Shown here one piece after another: positions 35,690 through 47,271 of a stretch of DNA of 64,000 nt. How positions within the stretch are numbered: position 1 is the stretch's first letter; each line of letters begins with the position of its first letter. Origin of the DNA: Spongilla lacustris (Eukaryota > Porifera > Demospongiae > Spongillida > Spongillidae); the NCBI GenBank assembly GCA_949361645.1, contig OX442419.1, positions 3,135,459 through 3,199,458 of the forward strand, in the 5' to 3' direction. The position numbers and the translations under genes were made by a program. The notes below the pieces were generated by a model. That model had not been told where the DNA came from and did not search any database. It was given only the letters and a program-made list of their open reading frames with translations.

Positions 35690-36180
35690 TGTATCTACAT
35701 GTATGTATGTGTGTGCATATATGTGTGCATGTGTGTGTGTGTATGTATGTATGTACATATATATGTATGTATGTACATATATATGTATGTATGTATGTAT
35801 CTATGTATGTATGTTTGTATGTATGTATGTAAAATGTACATGTAGTTCCATCTGATGTGAACATTTTCTTTGCACTGCAGCACATTGATGATGTAATATG
35901 GTAGCTGATGATGTAATATGGTAGCTGAGCTTTACAAATGCTCGATTACATGTACATGTAGCCTTGTGTACACGTATGTACATGTAACCTTGTGTACACA
36001 TATGTATGTGTGTACATGTAGCCTTGTGTACACGTATGTACATGTAACCTTGTGTATACATATGTATGTGTGTACATGTAGCCTTGTGTACACGTATGTA
36101 TGTGTGTACATGTAGCCTTGTGTACACCTATGTATGTGTGTACATGTAGCCTTGTGTACACGTATGTATGTGTCAGTAAG
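35690..36180 (+). repeat. GTAT-rich tract and TACATGTAGCCTTG minisatellite
   Basis: 35690-35835 is a (GTAT)n/(GTGT)n mosaic. 35940-36175 repeats a unit around TGTACATGTAGCCTTGTGTA with CACGTATG spacers about eight times. Confidence 0.85.
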
Positions 36181-36637
36181 AGCAAGCCGGCTAGATCTAA
36201 GCCTTATCGTAACTATTTGTAATGCCATGGCAACTGTCGCGAGTCGTGAATGAAGCATTGTAACACATTGTGATTGAATGGATTCTTGGGCACTTAGGAG
36301 TGGTGTGGTCAATGTTTGCTGACATTCCTTCTCGTGACACTGTATTTCCTTTGGGGACATTTGGCAGTGCCCTTCAAACAGTGCAATGCTTAGATGATAA
36401 GCCTGTACATAGTACTGGTGGCTGCCATGTTACTTTGTGAGTGTGCATTAGTTAGAGTTAGTTGTGGCTGTATTTTTGGCATGCCTATGTTACATGCATA
36501 CTCCCTTTCCCTTTACAATCTCTCGTGTGGGCGGTGTATCCTATGGGGGGTAACATAGGGTAGTTGATGGGAGTTGTAGTAACACTATCATTGGGGGTAA
36601 CCAGACCTTCACGTACTGGCCGAAGGTCAGGTTGCAA

Positions 36638-36705
36638 GCCTATACCAGGATTTTGTACCCATCTGATAGTGGTTAATAGCCCACATGGGTACAAATCCTG
36701 GTATA
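36638..36705. repeat. Inverted repeat, 22-bp arms
   Basis: TATACCAGGATTTTGTACCC and its near-complement GGGTACAAATCCTGGTATA are separated by about 25 bases. Confidence 0.8.
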
Positions 36706-37029
36706 AGGTCGGGCTACCATTAGTAGAAGCTAAAGCTCCTTCATAGTATTCCCTTGCCTGCCATCACTTCCATTGGTTCATTGTTGGCAGTAGGTTTCCT
36801 TGATTGTGTGTGCTTGTCAATTCTTCGTTCCTCAGTCAGCAATGGGACCTCACCCCCCCCCCCCCCCCCCACCACCACCACCACCGCTGCCATTGGTGTG
36901 AATATGATTATTAGATTCCCCCTTCCCAAAATCCAAAATCCTATTCCCGACCTTCATACAGGCTACACCCTACTAGACTTGCCCCCTGGTGCTATATAAT
37001 ATAATATAATATATATATTATATATATAT

Positions 37030-37905
37030 ATATATGAGCAGAGGGTACCCACCTTTCAGCACTACCATCTGAAACCTCTTCCTAACTGCTAGCAGCCCCC
37101 AACAGGTTGCCAAATTCAAATAGTCACCCTTTATCGTTGGGACGATATGACCTCTCAAAGTGGTGACCTTTTGCATGTTTTTGTACTGTGCTTCCTCTCT
37201 TGTACAAATTACAGGTGTTGCATCCATGTGAACTAGTGAACAATTTTAGAAATAATTGAAAGCTCTCCTATAGGGGTATTAGATTAGCAGAAATGTTAAT
37301 ACCAGTTATTAAGTAGCTGAGTTTGCTGTCCCATCCACTTGTGTTATTTGGTTCCAGAGTGCATGGCCAATCAAAACCCCACCAATATTACACCACATCA
37401 ACTTCATTGCATGGGATGGCCATGGAATCACTGGGACATGAGGAAATGGTCTCTTGTAGGGGCATACCCTGGGCATTTCTAGCCATGCTGTATAAACTGT
37501 TGATACAGTATGGCTTCGTGGTTTGTTACCTTTCTTTGAGGTTATGCTCATGTGATTCCATGGCCACCCCACCCTATTTCGAAGTTGATATGGTGTAATT
37601 TTGGTGGGATTAGGATTGGCCAGGCATTCAGGGACCCAAGAAACACAAGTGGATGGGACTGTTATTAACTTTTCTGCTAATCTAATACCCCTATAGGAGA
37701 GCTTTCAATTGATACTAAAAATTGTTCACTACTTCACATGAATGCAACACCTGTAATTTGTACAAGAGAGGAAGCACAGTACAAAAACATGCAAAAGGTC
37801 ACAACTTTGAGAGATCATATCATCTTGGCAACCTGTTGGGGGCTGCTACATGTAGCAGTTAGGAAGATGTTTGAGATGGTAGTGCTTAAACGTGGGTATG
37901 CTTGG
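37030..37905. mobile_element. Long fold-back element, about 0.87 kb
   Basis: The left half (37036-37440) and right half (37510-37900) are imperfect inverted copies, for example CAAATTACAGGTGTTGCATC at 37205 against GATGCAACACCTGTAATTTG-like sequence at 37739, and AAGCTCTCCTATAGGGGTAT against ATACCCCTATAGGAGAGCTT. A single short unique centre lies near 37450-37500. Open frames within (REEAQYKNMQKVTTLR on both arms) are copies of each other. It could be a fold-back transposon or an inverted duplication able to form long hairpin RNA. Confidence 0.75.
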
Positions 37906-38369
37906 GCCAGATTGTCATTTTGGCATATGATTAATAGGGTATTGTTATGATACCCTATACCCAATGATACACAATACCCACACATGGTTACGTGTACGCA
38001 GTAGGTGTGTGGAGTGGGCTGTATGGGAATGGATAGCTCATGGGCAACAGAATTGGAGAGAGAAGAGAGGTAGCAATATGAGGGATGAATGAGAGAATCA
38101 TTGTTTCTATAATGCAATAAACTACATGTACCTGTAGCAGTACTGGTTATACCAGTATGTACCCCTCTTTCCCCTCCTCCCCCTCCCCCCCCCATAGATG
38201 GGCTACATGAGGAGGTGTGGCCAGACCCATCCATCCCAAGATCTGTGAACTTATACAAATTTGGGGTAATGTGAAGCCATACATCCTATACATCTAACAT
38301 CTAACCTCAAACAATACATCCTCTCCTCCCCTCTCCACTCCCCTCCTCACTCCCCTCCCCACTCATTAT

Positions 38370-38460
38370 CATCCTTGGTGAGGATTGTTATGACCACTCC
38401 CTAAGCACACCATGTAGCCTCAAGAGCATATCACCCTCTGAGAACTGAAGGCAGGTATGG
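38370..38460 (-). pseudogene. Relic of ethanolamine kinase exon 2
   Basis: On the minus strand, after CCTGCCTTCAG, the sequence TTCTCAGAGGGTGATA ... GGCTACATGGTGTGCTTAGGG ... GTCATAACAATCCTCACCAA follows kinase exon 2 (13607-13465) through FQRVIG, LCGVLK and CHND, with three deletions that destroy the frame. It lies 18 kb from the intact pair. Confidence 0.6.
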
Positions 38461-38537
38461 AAGGTAGATTTTTATGTGATCAAAAGGAACAAACCATATG
38501 GCACTGTCACAACATGTACAAATATACAATGTACATG

Positions 38538-38978
38538 TACATGAGATAAGGGAGAGAGGTCACATGATAAGGGAGTGAGGACACGTGATAAGGGAGAGAG
38601 GTCACATGATAAGGGAGTGAGGACACGTGATAAGGGAGAGAGGTCACATGTTGAGGGAGAGGGCACATGATAAGGAAGAGGATGTGATAAGGGAAAGAGA
38701 GCATGCCCTCTCTCCCTTATCATGTGACCTCTCTCCCTTATCATGTGACCTCTCCCCTTATCATGTGGCCTCTCTCCCTTATCATCTGACCTCTCTCCCT
38801 TATCATGTGACCTCTCCCTTATCATGTGACCTCTCTCCCTTATCATGTGACCTCTCCCTTATCATGTGACCTCCCTCCCTTATCATGTGACCTCTCCCTT
38901 ATCATATGACCGCTCTCCCTTATCATGTGACCTCTCTCCCTTTTCATGTGACCTCTCCCTTATCATGTGACCTCCCAT
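38538..38978. repeat. Strand-switching 20-24 bp repeat array
   Basis: The unit GATAAGGGAGAGAGGTCACAT runs forward about seven times (38545-38698), then its reverse complement, ATGTGACCTCTCTCCCTTATC, runs about eleven times (38703-38975). The switch is sharp. The array as a whole can fold into a long hairpin. Confidence 0.9.
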
Positions 38979-39540
38979 CAGTAAGGATGTTGTAGTCCAT
39001 GACTCAGTAATTACTACAAGCTGTGCAGGAGTTGGAGACATGACAGACCAGCCATGCTGAACACCAGACCAATCAGTGCAAGGTACATGTTTTTTTTCTC
39101 ATACATTTTGTATAATTATTATAAACGTACAGCAGAAAAATACAATAATTACAACACAGTCGTAATAGCTATTCTGCTGACAGGGGAGGGGGAACCATGA
39201 CTTCAGCAACACCTAGGTTGTAATAGAAGGCTTGACCTTGTGATGAGTGTGCACCTCTCGTGCACATTACGAGAGAACAACATGTGCTCAGCCAGCAGGA
39301 ACATGGCAGTCCTGTACCTTAGTGCCAGGTATATGTAACAACCTTCCTACAGTACACAGTCCTCCCTCAAATGGGTCCCTCTGTTACTAGTCCTCACTAC
39401 CAGATGTACTGTCCTCTGACCAGATAGCTGCCATTACCAAGCCTCCATGTGCAGTGTTCTGCCTCTTTTGGTACACATGTTACTTGACTGCAGCCTCCGT
39501 CCATATACATGGCCATCACTGGAAATATGCGTTGTGAGTT
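38979..39540. other. No confident gene
   Basis: An exon-like plus-strand piece (KDVVVHDSVITTSCAGVGDM) occurs at 38986-39045 but runs into a stop. Nothing else is recognisable. Confidence 0.2.
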
Positions 39541-39555
39541 GAGTCAGCTTGCCAG

Positions 39556-39805
39556 TCACGGGGACTGCACATGGGTACATGGGGCTGGGGACTGCACATG
39601 GGTACATGGGGCTGGGGACTGCACATGGGTACATGGGGCTGGGGACTGCACATGGGTACATGGGGCTGGGGACTGCACACGGGTACATGGGTTGGGGACT
39701 GCACATGGACTAACTACATGGGGCTGGGGACTGCACATGGACTAACTACATGGGGCTGGGGACTGCACATGGACTAACTACATGTACATGGGGCTGGGGA
39801 CTGCA
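39556..39805 (+). repeat. 27/34-bp minisatellite
   Basis: Five copies of GGGGCTGGGGACTGCACATG GGTACAT change into a longer variant in which GGACTAACTACAT replaces GGGTACAT. Confidence 0.9.
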
Positions 39806-40359
39806 TGCCTAATGCACAAATACAACAAGTACATATACTTATCACGTGTAAAAACATACATACATGCACACACATACATTGTACATTTGCATGCATACAT
39901 ACATATATATACACACACATACATACATGTACACACATACATACATACATACACATGTACACTGCACACAAAGTACCTGTGGGTAGGACACATCAGTTGA
40001 TGTGAACATAGAGGTGTATTGTCGGGCTGCACTCTGTGGAGACTAGACAGTATGCGCATTAGTACATGTAGTTCTGTGAGAAAACAAGACATTAACATAC
40101 CACAACCGAAGCCCTTCCCCCCGTCGTTCCTCCTTCCTACCCAAAACATGGCCCCCCATATGTCCTGCACCCACGATACACAAGGTCACAACACGCTTCT
40201 AACCCTGATGGAACTTTAGGAACCTTATCGTCATGACAATGGGGGAGGGGGGGGGGGGGGGGTGTTGAAGCATTGATGGTGTCTACATATGTTTTACATA
40301 GCTGTATGTGTTATTTAGATGCAGTGCATGTGTGTACACTCACATGTGCTAACACTTAC

Positions 40360-40430
40360 CTGGACACCTTTGTTGATCCTTTGCTTCTGCATCAATCCAC
40401 ATAAATATTCTTGTAATTTTCAATGGCCTC
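40360..40430 (-). other. Exon-like island
   Basis: This 71-nt segment has perfect AACAACAG and GTAAGTG borders and one open phase (RPLKITRIFMWIDAEAKDQQ). No homology recognised and no partner exon placed. Confidence 0.2.
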
Positions 40431-40458
40431 CTGTTGTTAGCATAATGTGATGGTGTAG

Positions 40459-40459
<1 letters not shown>

Positions 40460-40525
<66 letters not shown>
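40460..40525 (+). repeat. (CA)n microsatellite
   Basis: About 32 uninterrupted CA units. Confidence 0.97.
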
Positions 40526-40527
<2 letters not shown>

Positions 40528-40764
40528 CAAGTATACACAACACCTACGTTAAGTGCAGTTTTTTTTTTTTTTAACAAAGACACATGCTGTTGAGTAAGCA
40601 TGGGAGCTGGATGCATGCACAATGCTGAACCACTTGGTGTGATGGGTGGAGGGGTGAGTGGGAAGGTGGAGGGGTGAGTTGGGAAGGTGGAGGGGTGAGT
40701 TGTGAAGGTGATGGGGCAGGTGGACATCCACACACTACATGTACAGTCTTCTGAAACATGTCTA

Positions 40765-40950
40765 GATGTCACCTTCCCAACTCACCTCTCCGCCCATCAC
40801 ATCACCTTCCCAACTCACCTCTCCGCCCATCACAGCACCTTCCCAACTCACCTCTCCGCCCATCACAGCACCTTCCCAACTCACCTCTCCGCCCATCACA
40901 GCACCTTCCCAACTCACCTCTCCGCCCATCACAGCACCTTCCCAACTCAC
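40765..40950 (+). repeat. 33-bp minisatellite, five to six copies
   Basis: Unit CACCTTCCCAACTCACCTCT plus CCGCCCATCACAG. A related GGTGGAGGGGTGAGTTGGGAA array on the other strand lies at 40645-40700, so the locus has an inverted character. Confidence 0.9.
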
Positions 40951-41254
40951 CGTGTGTATGTGCCTGTACATGTGTGTGGGGGGATCCTGTGTGTGTATGT
41001 GAATGCTGTACATGTATGTGTGTATGTACACACATGTAAGTATAAAGTGTTACTGAGTGGTAATGTGGGGATAAGGTGTACTCTGCGCAGGTGAGGGTGT
41101 TGTGTCTGTAGTGATATAGTGGGGTGTGAGGGTGTCCTTGTGTTGCCAATGAGGGTTTAAACATGCATGTACATGTAAGTATGTGTGAATGTATATTCTT
41201 GTGTGTATTATGTACAGTGTATCCATTTGCCTGTGTGTGTGCCTGTATACATGT

Positions 41255-41328
41255 ATAGGTGTGTGTGTGTTTACATGTATGTGTGTGTTTATATGTGTGT
41301 GTGTGTTTATATATGTGTGTGTGTGTGT

Positions 41329-41366
<38 letters not shown>

Positions 41367-41397
41367 ATATGTGTGTGTGTTTATATGTGTGTGTGTT

Positions 41398-41438
<41 letters not shown>

Positions 41439-41455
41439 ATATGTGTGTGTGTGTT

Positions 41456-41496
<41 letters not shown>

Positions 41497-41544
41497 ATAT
41501 GTGTGTGTGTTTATATGTGTGTGTGTTTATATATGTGTGTGTGT

Positions 41545-41580
<36 letters not shown>

Positions 41581-41776
41581 ATATGTGTGTGTGTTTACAT
41601 GTATGTGTGTGTTTTTATATGTGTGTGTGTTTATATGTGTGTGTGTGTTTATATGTATGTGTGTGTGTTTATATGTGTGTGTGTGTGTTTATATGTGTGT
41701 GTGTGTGTTTATATGTGTGTGTGTTTATATGTGTGTGTGTTTATGTGTGTGTGTGTGTGTTTATATGTGTGTGTGT

Positions 41777-41812
<36 letters not shown>

Positions 41813-42075
41813 ATATGTGTGTGTGTTTACATGTATGTGTGTGTTTTTATATGTGTGTGTGTTTATATGTGTGTGTGTTTATATGTATGTGTGTGTGTTT
41901 ATATGTGTGTGTGTGTGTTTATATGTGTGTGTGTGTTTATATGTGTGTGTGTTTATGTGTGTGTGTGTGTTTATATGTGTGTGTGTGTGTGTGTGTTTAT
42001 ATGTGTGTGTGTGTGTTTATATGTGTGTGTGTTTATGTGTGTGTGTGTGTTTATATGTGTGTGTGTGTGTGTGTT

Positions 42076-42110
<35 letters not shown>

Positions 42111-42200
42111 ATATGTGTGTGTTTATATGTGTGTGTGTGTGTGTGTGTGTGTTTATATGTGTGTGTGTTTATATGTGTGTTTATATATGTGTGCATGTAG
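41255..42200 (+). repeat. Long (GT)n tract with TTTATAT interruptions
   Basis: About 0.95 kb of GT broken every 12-40 bases by TTTATATG. All long frames here (VCVC, CVFI repeats) are artefacts. Confidence 0.97.
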
Positions 42201-42477
42201 AAGTACGTATCTACACCTGGTGATGTACTTACACACTCAATGTGGCACTTCTGCACTGCATGAATGCATCCTAAGGCACCCCCAGATGGGTCTACCATTA
42301 AACACGTGGGGGAGTTTAAGTGATCCGTATAATAGACACATTTGTGCACCACTTAGATGTGTGTGTGTTACATCTGCACTGTGTGTGGGGGGGTGGGGGG
42401 GGGGCATACCCTGGGTCTCTTGTGTATACACTCACTCTCCATCTCCTACAAATATTGTAGCTCGTGAGTGCATTTAG

Positions 42478-42815
42478 AAAGGGGGTATGCTGTGATGGGG
42501 GTGGGGGTATGCTGTGATGGGGGTGGGGTATGGTGTGATGGGGTGGGGGTATGCTGTGATGGGGGTGGGGGTATGGTGTGATGGGGGTGGGGGTATGCTG
42601 TGATGGGGGTGGGGGTATGCTGTGATGGGGGTGGGGGTATGCTGTGATGGGGGGTGGGGTATGGTGTGATGGGGGTGGGGGTATGCTGTGATGGGGGTGG
42701 GGGTATGCTGTGATGGGGGGTGGGGTATGGTGTGATGGGGTGGGGGTATGCTGTGATGGGGGTGGGGGTATGCTGTGATGGGGGTGGGGGTATGCTGTGA
42801 TGGGGTGTGGGGAGC
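42478..42815 (+). repeat. 22-bp minisatellite
   Basis: About 15 copies of GGGGGTGGGGGTATGCTGTGAT with GCTG/GGTG variants. G-runs of four or more in every unit could form quadruplexes. Confidence 0.9.
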
Positions 42816-42904
42816 TGTTCCATCAGGGTATCATGCGGCTGCTATGTTATGTAATAGCCCAACACAGCTGCTACTAGTGTGCTCCACCTGATTTGTGTAC
42901 ACAT

Positions 42905-43180
42905 GTGCATGTGTGCGTGTGTGTGTGTGTGCGCGTGTGTGTGTGTGTGTGTGTGTGTGTCTGTATGTGTGTGCGCGTGTGTGTGTCTGTATGTGTGTGT
43001 GTGTGTGTTTGTGTGTGTGCATGTGTGTGTGTATGTGTGTGTGCGTGTGTGTGTATGCATAGATACATTTGTGTACGTGTGTCTAATTGGGCGTGCAGTG
43101 TGTGTGTGTTTGTGTGTGTGCATATTTGTGTGTGTAATTGGGCACACAGCATGCATTTACATTGCGTGTGTGTGTGTGGT
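42905..43180 (+). repeat. (GT)n-rich tract
   Basis: GT steps with GC and CTGTAT interruptions; no gene. Confidence 0.9.
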
Positions 43181-43350
43181 ACTTATCACACTTGGCACAC
43201 TATGTACACGTATGGCACTTCATATTGTCACACACACGCATACCCACAACCCTACGCAACGTGCGCACCTACATGCGGTACATACATAATAACATCTGTG
43301 ACTTTGCCACTCAAAACAGACCAATTTTCGTATATAGCCCAGGTGGAAAT

Positions 43351-43364
43351 GTTTCCATGGTAAC
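43351..43364. promoter_or_regulatory. Perfect palindromic X-box (RFX-type site)
   Basis: GTTTCCATGGTAAC matches the RFX consensus GTNNCC-AT-GGNAAC in both half-sites. RFX factors drive ciliary and other genes in animals. No target gene is evident within a few kb, so function is speculative. Half-site relatives (TGCCATGGCAAC) occur at about 33871 and 36223. Confidence 0.35.
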
Positions 43365-43954
43365 AACTACCTTTTGTGTTTTGTTTACTTGTGCATCTTT
43401 GGTGTGGCAAAACAAAACATCCGTCCCACTGGGACAGCACAATGTTGCTCATTCATTCACAAGTAACTGGTTTTTTTTGTTGTTTTTTTTTTAATTATAA
43501 GTATTCCTTGCTGTGTAAGTGTGTGGAGTGGCATGGTTTCCACATGCCCCCCATGTGATAAGGTGGTGCTCTAAGCTTGGCAACCCTTTCATATGCGGAC
43601 ACGTGTAGACACGTGTATGAGGCACAAGCTTATGTGACATGGTTGGTTGTACATACATGTATGCATTAATATGTAAAGGACTGGACACACATAGGCACTC
43701 CCCCACACACAGGCACCCACACACACACAGGCACTCCCACATAGGCACTCCCACACACACAGCACTCCCCATATATGGACATCCTCCCCACACAGACACG
43801 GGCATCCCACACACATAGGCACTCACACACATGCTGTGCATACTCTACCCCACCTCAACACAAGTTAGTATCCCCATTCACCAAGGTTGTTGCCCATATA
43901 CAGACAATAGGGTCATGCACACCTCACACACAGGTACCCTCACATATAGGTACC

Positions 43955-44235
43955 TCCCCACACACATAGGCACTCACACACATAGGCACTCACACACATA
44001 GGCACTCACACACATAGGCACTCACACACATAGGCACTCACACACATAGGCACTCACACACATAGGCACTCACACACATAGGCACTCACACACATAGGCA
44101 CTCACACACATAGGCACTCACACACATAGGCACTCACACACATAGGCACTCACACACATAGGCACTCACACACATAGGCACTCACACACATAGGCACTCA
44201 CACACATAGGCATTCACACACATGCAGTGAATACT
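43955..44235 (+). repeat. 16-bp minisatellite
   Basis: About 17 nearly perfect copies of AGGCACTCACACACAT. Confidence 0.95.
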
Positions 44236-44814
44236 CCACCCCACCTCACCACAGGTTAGTGTCCTCATTCACCTTTGTTGCCCATATACAGACAATAGGG
44301 TCATGCACCCATAGTCTCATACAGACACACCTCCACCCACACAGCAGTGTGAGAGCCAGTATGGAAAAGGCATGGGAAGTGCACATAGCTAGCTATACAT
44401 GCCACCTCCACACACCACACAGGCACTCCCACACACAGGCACCCACACACAGGCACCCACATGACCACCATACCCTCACAATAGGACTACCATACCTCAC
44501 ATATATACCACACCTCTCTGTACTGCTACAAATAATCACTATTAATGATTGCTATTATAATCACTTATTAATATTACATGCACTAGTTAATTAAAAATCC
44601 ACAACAATCAGTGAAGAATGCAGCCATACTAAAAACGATGAATTAGTGTTGCAGTATGCATAATTCTGACAAAAGGGGGCACTTTTGATGATACAATGTG
44701 AGTGCATAAACACATAGCATAAACACATATGGAGCAAAGGGCAGAACACTCACAAAACAATGTACACATGTCACACATGAAAAAGATACACATCTGTTCA
44801 CCCAGTCATCTCTT

Positions 44815-44957
44815 TCACTCCCTCCCTCCCTCTCCCTCCCTCCCCCTCCCTCCCTCCCTCTCCCTCCCTCCCCCTCCCTCCCTCCCTCTCCCTCCCTCTC
44901 CCTCCCTCCCCCTCCCTCCCTCCCTCTCCCTCCCTCCCTCCCCCTCCCTCCCTCCCC
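44815..44957 (+). repeat. CCCT/CTCC polypyrimidine tract
   Basis: Pure C/T strand over 140 bases with mirror symmetry, able to form triplex (H-DNA). Confidence 0.95.
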
Positions 44958-46000
44958 AGGGGCACACACAGGTATCACGGGGCAGAAGGGACCACTATGT
45001 TTATCATAGCAGTGACTCACTGAAGCAGAGAACATAATAGAATACCTATATATAGGCCTATGTGGCATGATGTGTGGCATGATAAAAGGATCAGGTGTGC
45101 ATATAATGCGACAGCTATCAACACCACCCACCTGTGTCTGTATCATTTGATGTGTATGGCAATGGAATCCGTTCGACTACGGTATCTTGTTCCACCACCA
45201 CCAGCCCAACACTTCATCCCACCCCCTCCCTACAGTGTGTGTGTGTGGGAGGGGTATTGTAGGAAAGAACTTTCTGAATGTCAATTGAGGGGTGTGACGG
45301 TGAGGGAGGAGAGGGCTAGGGAGAGTGCATTTGGTCAGGATGTAGTACATGTTAGGTGTGGTGGGAGAGTGGCACGTGTTAGGTGTGGAGGGGAGGGGCA
45401 CATGTGGTTAAGTGTAAAGAGGAGGGCGCATGTGGTTAAGTGTGGAGGGGAGGGGCACACATAATGTAGTGTGGTATGACCATATCATCACATAACTCTA
45501 CCCATTAGATCAAGCGTTTAGACTACACACGAAAGCTTTCCCCCCCATCCTTGGCACAATGGGGTTAATCTAAAACCTACAGTGGGAATGCAATGGTGCC
45601 ACATGCATTTGGCATGCATGCCCACGCGTGCCCGCTTGCTCTAAAATACGTATTTGGCATTCTCCGCAGGTGATGTTATTACACAGCGCGGGTGGTAGGG
45701 TTTACATACATGTGTAGAACTTAGAAGTTACGTTCATGATGCTTCCACTAATCATGACATCGATCACCCACACAAACGGTCATTTGCTGGCATTGCTAAT
45801 GCAGGGGCGGGGCTCCAGGGGAGAGGGAAAATTAGAGATGAATTTCCGGGGAACGAGAGCACGTATAAGTGAGGCTTCAAAAGTGTGCAAATTAATTAAA
45901 TAGCACGTCGGGTAATATTATCTTCGAGGCAACGATTGATTGTGCCAATGTGCGTTGCATAGCGATTGGTGCCAAAGTGGACGACTCGCCTTTAAAAGGT

Positions 46001-47201
46001 ATGACGATCGTGGACAGTGAAACTCTACCCTCTCTTCATAAAGATGAAGACGGCGTATTCGTATCGGATTTCATTTTAAATGACAAGTTTGTTGAACTCT
46101 ACGCCGAAGGCATCTACCCTGTTACGATCTACTTGACGCCGACGGAACTGGTTGTTTTGAGAAATTTAAGAAAGTCCAATCCGCGCGTAGTTGTTCGCAG
46201 GCACATCCTGGGGGAAGTGGTGGTTTCCGCCGACATTCGAGTACTAAATGGTATCAAAGTAGAAGACCCGCTTCGAACCATGCTCCACTACGTGTACCAG
46301 CTTCGAAGCGAGAAAAGCAGCGTCCGAGAATGGCTTGAAGCTATTAGCAAGTGTAAAAGCGTACATAGGCACGGGCACGTCACTCTGGAGGATCCTTTCT
46401 TCGACGGAGCCATGGGAATGCATCGTTCCTCTCCGACCCACGAGTTCTCTTCGACCGTAAGGGAGCGGTGCGTCGAGGGTCCCGCGCCGTCGTCGGTCGA
46501 GCCCGGGCCGTACATTCCGGCCGCTTTCAACGGATACGCGCCCGTTATCGCCAGTGGCAACGGCGGTACTTTACCGCGCGTCAGGCGACGCTTGCTTTCC
46601 GCCGCCGAACCAAAGTACTGCACCCTCCCTCGAAAGGTAGGGGAACGTGCACGGGAAAGCGTCGCACTTTGTGATAGCGTTACCGACGCTGGGGAAGCCG
46701 TAGACGGTAACAACCCATCCAGCGAGTCACCCACGCCTCCTATCGACCTGGGCTCTCCCCTACGCCACCACACCATTCGAAAAGGTCGTCTTCACGCCCG
46801 AAGCATATCGTCTCAGGGAATGGTTGCACATACAGCGACGGGCTCCCCGCCTAGCACTTTCCTTCTGCCGTCCCGCCCAATTTTCAAGTCCAAGTCGCTG
46901 CCGAAAGGCGTCATGAAACCGCCCTCAAATTCCGACGGGACCTACAACGGGTCCGTACCCAAGTCTCCTGTGGCAAGAATGATGCACACCGTTCACCGGT
47001 ACTTCTCTTCCCCCAACGGTAGCCGTAAGGCAAACCAGCTGGATAACGCGGCGGAGCAGAACCGTGATTCGCCACAACGTCGCAGACTTCACCACTATCG
47101 AGCGAGGGACGTGGCAGAGCAGCTGACAGATATGGATGCCAAACTTATGAAGAATATCAAGCCGAACGAGATTGAGGATGAAGCCTGGACCAGTAAACAA
47201 A

Positions 47202-47271
<70 letters not shown>

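Noticed and set aside
41185..42477. 430-codon Cys/Val frame
   Set aside because: Translation of a (GT)n tract; three overlapping frames are equally long.
43955..44235. CRISPR-like array of 16-bp repeats
   Set aside because: No spacers; simple minisatellite.
45950..46000. Start of RasGEF A at 45950
   Set aside because: The codon there is GTG, not a likely start in an animal gene. The first in-frame ATG is 46001; otherwise the frame is entered from an upstream exon.
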